A stretch of DNA of 7,431 bases from Campylobacteraceae bacterium (GTDB taxonomy: Bacteria > Campylobacterota > Campylobacteria > Campylobacterales > Sulfurovaceae), in assembly GCA_027002665.1 (NCBI GenBank), contig JALWZK010000084.1:1-7431 (forward strand), in the 5' to 3' direction. This document shows positions 1-6,713 of the stretch, piece by piece. Each line of letters begins with the position of its first letter. Position 1 is the stretch's first letter. The notes beneath the pieces are model-generated. The model was not told the origin of the DNA. It searched no databases and saw nothing but the letters and a program-made list of their open reading frames with translations. The translations under genes were made by a program, and so were the position numbers.

Positions 1-60
1 ATATTATTTATTTAAGCTTTTTTTAAGAAAAAAATTATCGATTTTTAATAAAATATAAAT

Positions 61-86
61 TATAATCTAAATATTTTTTTTAAGGA
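61..86 (+). promoter_or_regulatory. Probable promoter -10 box and ribosome binding site of the DUF1800/DUF1501 operon
   Basis: A perfect TATAAT lies at 61-66 in very AT-rich DNA, which would put transcription start near 72-74 and give a leader of about 20 bases. No convincing -35 box is visible, which is usual for sigma-70 promoters of Campylobacterota. A T8 run at 74-81 fills most of the leader. AAGGA at 82-86 sits 6 bases before the ATG at 93 and supports that start. The promoter is an inference from motif and position; the ribosome binding site is clearer. The remaining bases 1-60 show no gene and no GC-rich hairpin. Confidence 0.5.
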
Positions 87-92
87 AACTGT

Positions 93-3000
93 ATGGGGAA
101 ATCTATGAAAACCAAATTTCATTTAATATTGATACTTTTCAGTCTATTTGGATTAATAGGTTGTGGTAATAATGGTGCTAATAACAACACTATCGTAGGA
201 GATAATAACTCTAATGACAACTCTATAGATAAAAACATTACTATAGATAGGAAGATTACTATCAGAGGAAAAGTGATTGATGCAGAGATAAAAGATGCCA
301 CCATATTTTTAGACTTAGATAGAGATGGTGAATTGGATAGTGGTGAGCCTTTTACAAAGAGTAGAGAAGATGGTTCATATGAGTTAATATTAACTCAAGC
401 CAACCAACAAGAGGAGAACTATAAAAATCAAACAGCTCCACTGGTAGTATTTGGAGGAAGAGATATTAGAACTAATAAGGAGTTTGAAGACTACTTGGTC
501 TCAATGATAAATGGTAGAGATAAAGTTAATATTACTCCTTTTACAACACTTATAGCAACTTCCTTAGAAGATGAAAATGATAGTGTTGTCTCTAAGTTAT
601 TCTCAGAAACTTTAAATAAAAAAACAACTCAAGAGATAGCAAATGAGTTAAAGGAGAAAATAGATAAGATTAAAAATAATCTATCAGAACTCTTTGAAAT
701 AGATAAAAATCTATTAGAAGATGACCCCATTGAATTGGCAAAAAAGGGTAATATAACTCTTCTCAATTTATCACTTCAATTGCATAATTCAGCAAAAACA
801 ATGAAAAGGGCAATGAAAAAAGGTGTTAGAAAACTTAAAAGATCAATTTTAAAATCTTATAGAGTATTGGGAAGAGAGCTACGAAAAATTAAAAAGAGTG
901 CATTTAAAGAGAAAAATGAGCCATTACTTGAAGTAGTAGATAGAGCAATGAGCGATAAGAGCATATTTGATAGTAATCTTGTAGAAGAGGTAAAAGTTAA
1001 AACTAAAACTGTTATTCAAACTATTAATAATTTCTGGAAAAATCAAGATAAAAAATTAGATGATGATATTTTAAATAGAGCTATTACAGAGGTGGATATA
1101 ATCGTTAAAGAGACTATTCAAACCTCAACGGAGAATAGTAGTAACTCATCAACAACTACAGATAATAATAGCCAAACTTCAACGGGAAATAGTAACTCAT
1201 CAACTACTACAGATAGTAATAGTCAAACCTCAACGGAGAATAGTAGTAACTCATCAACAACTACAGATAATAATAGTCAAACCTCAACGGAGAATAGTAA
1301 CTCATTAACCACTACAGATAATAATAGTCAAACCTCAACGGAGAATAGTAGTAACTCATCAACAACTACAGATAATAATAGTCAAACTTCAACTGAGAAT
1401 AGTAACTCATCAACAACTACAGATAGTAATAGCCAAACCTCAACGGAGAATAGTAGTAACTCATCAACAACTACAGATAGTAATAGTCAAACATCAACGG
1501 GGAATAGTAACTCATCAACAACTACAGATAGTAATAGTCAAACCTCAACTGAAAATAGTAATAGTCAAGGCTCAATAGAAGATAATAACACAACCTCTAT
1601 AGATAATAATGATACCAATGTAAGTGGTAGAGTTGGATGTTCCTATTTAACTCCTATAGTTGATGATAGTAATTTTACAGATATTTTCCCTTCAAATAAT
1701 ATTGAATATTCCGCTAAGGGTGAAACTGTTAAAGATATAGAAGAGGCATTTAATAAAGCAAGAGAGAAAGACCCAACTGTAACAAAAGCCTTAAAAATGC
1801 CATCACAAGATATATGGAATAGTATGACTATTCAAGAAAAGGGATTATTTTTATTAAATGCAGAGCGATATGATAGAGGGATAAAACCATTTGAAGGAAT
1901 TAGTCCAGATGTTGTAAAAGTTGCACAGGATTATGCAAATTTACTCTATAGCACAGGTAAGTTTGGACATAATGAAGATGGAACACCTTGGGATAGACTT
2001 GATAGGATAGAGGCAATAAAGAATAATAAAGATTTTTTAGGTTTTGCGGAAAATCTTTATGTAGCAGGAGCATCTAATGACTATACTAAAAATCCAATAG
2101 CAAAGGCAATCTATAATTGGATTTATAGAGATAAAGGTTCGTCGTGGGGACATAGAAAGTTCTGTCTGGTAAATAATCTAAAAGATAATAGTGGAGAGAG
2201 TGGAAAAGAGGGACTCATTGGATTTGGTCTCAAAAAGGGAGATAGTTATGCACTATATCCAAATTTTAAAAGCACAATTGTTGTTATGAATGGATTTGAT
2301 CCATCTGATTCTTGGAATAATAAAAATATAATTGGAATGAATTGTAATAGTAGCTCTTCAACTGAAAATAATGAAACAGGTTCAATAGATGAAAATGTTA
2401 CAGATTCAACTGAGAATAATACAACAACCTCAATAGATACAAACTCTACAAACTCTATTGAAGATAATACAACAGTTTCAACAGATGAAAATAGCACAAA
2501 TTTAAATGATAATAATCTTTCAGAAACCAATAATAGTTTAATAACAATAGATGACTCAATGGCTATTAGATTTTTAAATAAAGCTACTTTTGGAGCAACG
2601 AAAGAGAGTATTGAAGAGTTAAAAAGTAGAGGTGTAGAGGCTTGGCTTGATGAACAGTTATCTATGCCACTTAATGATAATCAATATCTTATTAAAACTA
2701 TAGAGATAGCAAAAAAGATGAATCCTAATGAAAATAGTTATACAATTGATGAGTATCTCGATGATAATGATATTGTATTTAATAAAAATGTTGCATCTTT
2801 TCACTCTCCTCGTTATAGAATGACAGCTTGGTTTGATATAGCTCTGCGTTCTCCTGACCAATTGAGAGCAAAAGTGACCTACGCATTAAGCCAAATTATT
2901 GTTGAGTCAGATTTTGAGCCTATATTTACACGAAGAGCAGAGGCCTTAGCCACATATTTCGATATTTTACAACGACATGCTTTTGGAAAGTATGAGGATT

Positions 3001-4472
3001 TACTCAATGAGATTTCATTTAACTCCGGAATGGGAGTCTTTCTAACATTTAATGGAAGTAAAAAGGAGTATAAGAATGAAGCGAACACTACCGTATATCC
3101 TGATGAAAATTATGCTAGGGAGATTATGCAACTATTCTCACTTGGTTTGAAAAAATTAAATATAGATGGCACACCTATTTTGGATAGTAATGGTAATCCA
3201 ATCCCTACATATACTCAAGAAGATGTTAATCAACTTGCTCGCGTCTTTACGGGGTGGGATTTGAAACGAAATCAGCGTTTTGGATTGGTTGGTTTTAAAA
3301 GAGGCGACTATACTCACCCTTTAGAGTTTACTGAGAAGTATCATGATAATGGTGAGAAGAGGCTACTGGGAGAAACTATTCCTGCTGGATTAAGTGGTGA
3401 AGAGGATATTCAGAAGGCAGTCTCTATCATTATGTCTCAGAGTAGTGTTGCCCCATATATCTCTAAAAATCTTATTATGAGATTAGTAAAGTCAAACCCT
3501 ACTCCAAGCTACATTGCAAGAGTAGCCTCTGTCTTTAACTCTACAAAAGGAGATTTAAAAGCTGTAACTAAGGCAATCTTCTTAGATAAAGAGCTATGGG
3601 AAGATTTGAAAGAGAAAAGAGTGGTTAAATTTAAAGAGCCATTGGTAGCTTATACCTCATTTTTGAGAGCATTTAATGTTAAACCATTCCCTAAGTGGTT
3701 CTACTGCGGTTATGGAGGACCTACTGATGAGAGCGCTTCCAACTGTCAAGTGGTTGAAGATGCCTTCCTTTTTAATGATACAAGAAATTTCTTAAATCAA
3801 GGTCCTGGACTTGCTCCTACAGTATTTAACTTTTATGATAATAGTTTTATTCCAAACTCTCAGCTATTTAAAGAGAGCAAGAGTGTTGCTCCTGAAATCT
3901 CTATTATGAATGATACAACTTTTATTAACTTTAGCAATACTATTAAAAGTAGTCTATTCGGACATGAGAAAAACTATCTCCTTAATGATTGGGTTTGGGA
4001 CTATTCAGGTAATAATCAACCTCGTAAGCAGTATAAGACTATTATTGATTATGTAAATGATGCTCCAAAGAGGGGTTATATTCCTTTCTATTATGTTGGA
4101 GCAAATAAGTTTCTACTTGACGCTTCTGAAGAGTTAAATATTATGGAGAAGGTTATAGATGGAGATACAAATGGAGATTTTATAAATCTTAAAGATTATA
4201 GAGATAAAGAGTATAAAGATGATGAAAAGGCAGTTGATGCATTGGTTCACCATCTTAATCTAAAACTGACAGGTGGATTAATTAATCAGAAGAGAGAATC
4301 TATTATCGCTAATGGATTAAAGGATAAAATTTTTAATAAATATAATGTAGGTGACCCAAATGCTGGAAATATAGATGAATCGGGAAGTAATAAGAAGAGA
4401 CAGCTTCTCAATAATGTAATTTTCCCTGCTATTCGAGCAATAGTAACTTCCAGTGAATATATGACAGAGTAG
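93..4472 (+). CDS. Giant modular lipoprotein: acidic-loop beta domain, Ser/Thr/Asn repeats, CAP domain, C-terminal DUF1800
   Basis: Encodes 1459 residues. Residues 1-24 form a lipoprotein signal: basic start, hydrophobic stretch LILILFSLFG, lipobox LIGC with Cys24. Gly25 at +2 is not an inner-membrane retention signal, so outer-membrane anchoring is likely. Residues about 54-157 look like a small beta-sandwich domain with an acidic loop DLDRDGELDSGE (74-85) and the segment VNITPFTTLIA seen in similar bacterial lipoproteins. Residues 158-342 are mostly helical and include a very basic stretch (about 234-273). Residues 343-482 are a regular Ser/Thr/Asn repeat. Residues about 575-740 match the CAP/SCP (YkwD-type) fold: LLNAER, GHN with His626, FAENL with Glu653 and WGHR with His687. 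Residues 751-817 are a second repeat linker. Residues about 820-1456 are DUF1800, with RFLNKATFGAT, ENYAREIMQLFSLGL, QLARVFTGW and GPGLAPTVFNFY. Cys1205/Cys1218 could form a disulfide. ATG 93 is chosen because AAGGA lies 6 bases upstream; ATG 105 also leaves an intact signal. It is the first gene of an operon with the DUF1501 gene. Molecular function is unknown; domain calls are by eye. Confidence 0.93.
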   Translation: MGKSMKTKFHLILILFSLFGLIGCGNNGANNNTIVGDNNSNDNSIDKNITIDRKITIRGKVIDAEIKDATIFLDLDRDGELDSGEPFTKSREDGSYELILTQANQQEENYKNQTAPLVVFGGRDIRTNKEFEDYLVSMINGRDKVNITPFTTLIATSLEDENDSVVSKLFSETLNKKTTQEIANELKEKIDKIKNNLSELFEIDKNLLEDDPIELAKKGNITLLNLSLQLHNSAKTMKRAMKKGVRKLKRSILKSYRVLGRELRKIKKSAFKEKNEPLLEVVDRAMSDKSIFDSNLVEEVKVKTKTVIQTINNFWKNQDKKLDDDILNRAITEVDIIVKETIQTSTENSSNSSTTTDNNSQTSTGNSNSSTTTDSNSQTSTENSSNSSTTTDNNSQTSTENSNSLTTTDNNSQTSTENSSNSSTTTDNNSQTSTENSNSSTTTDSNSQTSTENSSNSSTTTDSNSQTSTGNSNSSTTTDSNSQTSTENSNSQGSIEDNNTTSIDNNDTNVSGRVGCSYLTPIVDDSNFTDIFPSNNIEYSAKGETVKDIEEAFNKAREKDPTVTKALKMPSQDIWNSMTIQEKGLFLLNAERYDRGIKPFEGISPDVVKVAQDYANLLYSTGKFGHNEDGTPWDRLDRIEAIKNNKDFLGFAENLYVAGASNDYTKNPIAKAIYNWIYRDKGSSWGHRKFCLVNNLKDNSGESGKEGLIGFGLKKGDSYALYPNFKSTIVVMNGFDPSDSWNNKNIIGMNCNSSSSTENNETGSIDENVTDSTENNTTTSIDTNSTNSIEDNTTVSTDENSTNLNDNNLSETNNSLITIDDSMAIRFLNKATFGATKESIEELKSRGVEAWLDEQLSMPLNDNQYLIKTIEIAKKMNPNENSYTIDEYLDDNDIVFNKNVASFHSPRYRMTAWFDIALRSPDQLRAKVTYALSQIIVESDFEPIFTRRAEALATYFDILQRHAFGKYEDLLNEISFNSGMGVFLTFNGSKKEYKNEANTTVYPDENYAREIMQLFSLGLKKLNIDGTPILDSNGNPIPTYTQEDVNQLARVFTGWDLKRNQRFGLVGFKRGDYTHPLEFTEKYHDNGEKRLLGETIPAGLSGEEDIQKAVSIIMSQSSVAPYISKNLIMRLVKSNPTPSYIARVASVFNSTKGDLKAVTKAIFLDKELWEDLKEKRVVKFKEPLVAYTSFLRAFNVKPFPKWFYCGYGGPTDESASNCQVVEDAFLFNDTRNFLNQGPGLAPTVFNFYDNSFIPNSQLFKESKSVAPEISIMNDTTFINFSNTIKSSLFGHEKNYLLNDWVWDYSGNNQPRKQYKTIIDYVNDAPKRGYIPFYYVGANKFLLDASEELNIMEKVIDGDTNGDFINLKDYRDKEYKDDEKAVDALVHHLNLKLTGGLINQKRESIIANGLKDKIFNKYNVGDPNAGNIDESGSNKKRQLLNNVIFPAIRAIVTSSEYMTE
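1119..1538 (+). repeat. In-frame tandem repeat, four 105-nt higher-order units (54 + 51 nt)
   Basis: Eight consecutive units alternate between an 18-residue form (QTSTENSSNSSTTTDNNS) and a 17-residue form (such as QTSTGNSNSSTTTDSNS), covering residues 343-482. The two forms differ by one extra AGT (Ser) codon, so the true period is 35 residues or 105 bases, repeated exactly four times in 420 bases. Copies differ by a few substitutions (Glu/Gly after QTST, Asn/Ser before the last NS, one Ser-to-Leu). A ninth, degenerate unit follows at about 1539-1566 and runs into a GSIEDNNT-type linker. All periods are multiples of three, so copy-number change would keep the reading frame. The protein stretch should be an extended, disordered, possibly glycosylated stalk; that role is inferred. 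Confidence 0.95.
2358..2501 (+). repeat. Degenerate 24-nt (8-residue) coding repeat linking the CAP and DUF1800 domains
   Basis: Residues 756-803 read as six successive octapeptides: STENNETG, SIDENVTD, STENNTTT, SIDTNSTN, SIEDNTTV, STDENSTN. A looser tail (LNDNNLSE) follows before DUF1800. The pattern is roughly S-[TI]-[DE]-x-N-x-T-x. It is much more diverged than the repeat at 1119-1538, which fits an older array. The same motif type appears after the first array (GSIEDNNT, TSIDNNDT) and in the linker behind the lipobox (NSIDKNIT), so all three linkers of this protein appear to be built from related material. Confidence 0.8.
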
Positions 4473-4475
4473 GAG
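4471..4475 (+). promoter_or_regulatory. Ribosome binding site of the DUF1501 gene overlapping the upstream stop codon
   Basis: AGGAG at 4471-4475 shares its first two bases with the TAG stop (4470-4472) of the DUF1800 gene and lies 6 bases before the ATG at 4482. The intergenic gap is only 9 bases, so there is no room for a separate promoter between the genes. This supports one transcript and possible translational coupling, and fixes the DUF1501 start. Confidence 0.85.
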
Positions 4476-4481
4476 ATAATA

Positions 4482-5942
4482 ATGAAGAATAGACGAGATT
4501 TTTTAAAATTTTCAGTAGCTATATCTGCCCTAACACTCAATAGAGAGTTATTTGCCGATACAACAGATTTTAGTGACTATAAAGCCTTAGTTGTAATATA
4601 TAATGGTGGTGGAAATGATGGATTTAATACATTTATTCCATCTGGAGATGACCAATTTACGGGATATAGTAACTATATTAAGGCAAGAGAAAATATTGGT
4701 GTCAAAGATGTTGAATTGTCACTTACCACTACAGATAATCAATTAGACCTAAGTGGAGGCAATCCATATAATCAAAATAGCGACCTCACACAATCTTATA
4801 CTAAGGGATTCTATAGACATGCAAACATGGATTTAGCTACTAATGCACTAATGCCTGAAATTGCACATTTAATCAATCAAGGTAAAGTTGCCATTGTAAC
4901 CAATGTAGGAAATCTAATTGCTCCCGCTACTAAAGCAGAGTTTAAGGCTAAAACTAAAAAATTACCCCCATTTCTATTTGCTCATAACCACCAAACTAAA
5001 CTCACTATGAATGGAGAGGCATCTAAATTGGACTATACAGGTTGGGCGGGACGACTCTTCGATAATTGGATAGATGTTAATAGTGGAGATATTTATGGAA
5101 TGAATATATCCGTGGGCAGAACAGAACATCTTTTTTATGGAGATAGGACAGAAGGTTTAATCATTCGACCTGGAGGGCCTACTTCATATTCTCATATTAA
5201 ACGGGAAATTTATGAACAACTATTGGCTGATAGACAAGATGATAAATTTAGACAACTATATCAGGAGCTACAACAACACTCATTCGCCATGCAAGATACT
5301 ATTGTAAATGATTGGAAGAGTAATACTCTTACTTTTAATTCAACCAATGCTTATGGTGGTGAACTATTTTCTGAACCATCTAAGGAGCAGTTGCAACAAA
5401 CAAATATAGTTAAAGCTGATACATCTATATTAAAACAGTTAAAAGCGGTAACAAAATTGGCCTACATTGGCAAAAATAGAGGCTTAAAACGGCAAATTTT
5501 CTTTGTATATGATGGTGGATATGATACTCATAATAATCAATCAGCTCAACATTCAAGAAAGCTAAGGGGAATGAGTCTTGCCATTGGAGATTTTCAGAAA
5601 GCATTAGTAGAGATTGGTATGGAAAATGAAGTTACCACTTTTAATATTTCAGACTTTGGTAGAAGTATAGGAGATAATGGAGATGGAACAGACCACGCTT
5701 GGGGAAGTAATCTATTTGTAGTGGGCGGAGCTGTAAAAGGTGGACTTTATGGAACTCTTCCTAATTTAACACTTGGGAGTGATGACGACCTATCTCATAA
5801 AGGAAGACTTATCCCTACTATCTCTATGAGTCAATACTATGGCACAATTCTTAAATGGTTTGGAGCTGATGAGGCAACACTTAAAAAAGTTGTGCCTGAA
5901 TTGAGCAATTTCGATGTAAAAGATTTAGGGTTTATGGGTTAA
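4482..5942 (+). CDS. Tat-exported DUF1501 family protein
   Basis: Encodes 486 residues, a normal full length for DUF1501, a family placed in the alkaline-phosphatase-like superfamily but without an agreed reaction. The N-terminus NRRDFLKFSVAISALTL is a twin-arginine signal (Arg4-Arg5, then FLK and a hydrophobic stretch), with likely cleavage near LFA-DT at residue 25, so the protein should be exported folded, perhaps with bound metal. Family motifs appear in order: ALVVIYNGGGNDGFNTFIP (35-53), LFAHNHQ (165-171), GWAGRLFDNW (187-196), GGYDTHNNQ (345-353), DFGRS (391-395), GTDHAWGSN (402-410) and VKGGLYG (418-424). Asp348, His350, Asp391, Asp404 and His405 are plausible metal or active-site residues by analogy; this is inference. 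The start is set by AGGAG 6 bases upstream. It follows the DUF1800 gene by 9 bases and is evidently co-transcribed and functionally paired with it. Its stop overlaps the stop of the opposing nth gene. Family assignment is confident; substrate is unknown. Confidence 0.94.
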   Translation: MKNRRDFLKFSVAISALTLNRELFADTTDFSDYKALVVIYNGGGNDGFNTFIPSGDDQFTGYSNYIKARENIGVKDVELSLTTTDNQLDLSGGNPYNQNSDLTQSYTKGFYRHANMDLATNALMPEIAHLINQGKVAIVTNVGNLIAPATKAEFKAKTKKLPPFLFAHNHQTKLTMNGEASKLDYTGWAGRLFDNWIDVNSGDIYGMNISVGRTEHLFYGDRTEGLIIRPGGPTSYSHIKREIYEQLLADRQDDKFRQLYQELQQHSFAMQDTIVNDWKSNTLTFNSTNAYGGELFSEPSKEQLQQTNIVKADTSILKQLKAVTKLAYIGKNRGLKRQIFFVYDGGYDTHNNQSAQHSRKLRGMSLAIGDFQKALVEIGMENEVTTFNISDFGRSIGDNGDGTDHAWGSNLFVVGGAVKGGLYGTLPNLTLGSDDDLSHKGRLIPTISMSQYYGTILKWFGADEATLKKVVPELSNFDVKDLGFMG

Positions 5943-6592
5943 TTGACTTTAAACCTATCTCTGCTTTTACACAAATGGCTTAAAAAACAGTTATCACATT
6001 TGGGATTTAAAGCTTTACATCTATATCTCCCAAATAGCACCATTGCTTTATGTAGTCGGTGTAAATCTGTTTTGAATTTTCTACTTAATTCCTCCTCTGT
6101 TTTGATTGGACTCTTTGCACTGCTAAGTCCGAGACGGTGGGAAACTCTAAATACATGCGTATCAACTGCCATAAGATTTTCTCCTGCATACTCTATCATA
6201 ACTACATTTGCAGTTTTCTGTCCCACTCCCGGAAGACTCATTAAATCTTTCTGATTAAGTGGAATTTGAGAGTTAAATCTCTCTATAACCTGTTGAGCCA
6301 TCTTTACAATATTCTTAGCCTTATTATTAAAATATGAACAGCTCTTTATTAACTCTTTTACATCATCTATATTGGCATTTGCCAACTCTACTACTGTAGG
6401 ATACTTTTTAAATAGAGCAGGTGTAATAATATTTACCCTCTCATCTGTGCATTGTGCTGATAATATCACAGATATAAGTAGCTGATACAGACTCTTATAT
6501 CTTAGTTCTGTCACAGAGTTGGGATACTCTCTTAATAGTATAGCTCTTATCTCTTCTATCTCTTGTTGTGTAGCCTCTTCTATTCTATCCAT
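5939..6592 (-). CDS. nth: Endonuclease III (DNA glycosylase / AP lyase)
   Basis: Encodes 217 residues, close to the usual 210-220 of bacterial Nth. The enzyme removes oxidised pyrimidines from DNA and nicks the resulting abasic site in base-excision repair, in the cytoplasm. The sequence shows LLISVILSAQCTDERVN (residues 38-54), the helix-hairpin-helix LPGVGQKTANVV (120-131) with catalytic Lys126, and VDTHVFRV (143-150) with catalytic Asp144. A complete 4Fe-4S ligand set has the spacing C-x6-C-x2-C-x5-C (Cys192, Cys199, Cys202, Cys208). All key residues are present, so the enzyme should be active. ATG at 6592 is the first Met after an in-frame stop 15 bases upstream of it; no good Shine-Dalgarno precedes it. 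The gene runs toward the DUF1501 gene and the two stop codons share TTAA at 5939-5942. It is divergent from the peb4-like gene, an order also known in Campylobacter jejuni. Confidence 0.97.
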   Translation of the reverse strand: MDRIEEATQQEIEEIRAILLREYPNSVTELRYKSLYQLLISVILSAQCTDERVNIITPALFKKYPTVVELANANIDDVKELIKSCSYFNNKAKNIVKMAQQVIERFNSQIPLNQKDLMSLPGVGQKTANVVMIEYAGENLMAVDTHVFRVSHRLGLSSAKSPIKTEEELSRKFKTDLHRLHKAMVLFGRYRCKALNPKCDNCFLSHLCKSRDRFKVN

Positions 6593-6713
6593 GGCAATAT
6601 TGTATATTTAATTTCTTAAATCAAGATAAATTTTGTTTACAAATCATTTATTTTTTTTAGGTAAAATTATTAAAATATATGACAAAATTTATTTCACAAG
6701 GAAATTCGATATA
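6593..6713. promoter_or_regulatory. Divergent nth / peb4-like intergenic promoter region
   Basis: These 121 very AT-rich bases must hold start signals for both flanking genes. Rightward, AAGGA at 6698-6702 is the ribosome binding site of the peb4-like gene, spaced 11 bases from ATG 6714. TAAAAT at 6662-6667 or 6671-6676, after a T8 run (6651-6658), could be its -10. Leftward, TACAAT on the minus strand (6604 down to 6599) lies so close to the nth ATG that a transcript starting from it would have almost no leader. A short perfect inverted repeat TTTGT-TT-ACAAA (6632-6643) sits in the middle; it may be an operator or chance. The region's role is secure from layout, the individual boxes are not. 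Confidence 0.5.

Noticed and set aside
18..38. Possible terminator of an upstream gene (T7-AAG-A7 near the left edge)
   Set aside because: The stem would be almost purely A-T and could not form a stable intrinsic terminator; it is more simply AT-rich intergenic DNA.
74..81. T8 tract in the operon leader as a phase-variation switch
   Set aside because: Runs of seven or eight A or T are frequent in DNA this AT-rich (another T8 is at 6651-6658), so there is no specific reason to single it out.
1119..1538. CRISPR array or direct-repeat mobile element
   Set aside because: The repeats are contiguous with no unique spacers, stay in one reading frame and encode a continuous Ser/Thr/Asn-rich segment.
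2246..2530. Minus-strand open frame of 94 codons opposite the second repeat linker
   Set aside because: It is the complement of the low-complexity Ser/Thr/Asp repeat of the lipoprotein gene. Its translation is itself a Ser/Val/Glu-rich echo of that repeat, with no ribosome binding site or domain.
2658..3088. Two minus-strand open frames (2658-2861 and 2879-3088)
   Set aside because: Both fall inside the conserved DUF1800 coding region and look like random shadow translations without start signals.
5937..5955. Possible terminator hairpin at the DUF1501/nth junction (GGTT ... AACC)
   Set aside because: Only a 4-bp stem with an 11-base loop, not GC-rich and with no following U-run on either strand.
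5943..6254. Plus-strand open frame of 103 codons after the DUF1501 gene
   Set aside because: It lies entirely antisense to nth, whose catalytic residues and Fe-S cysteines are clear in the other strand. No family resemblance in the antisense product.
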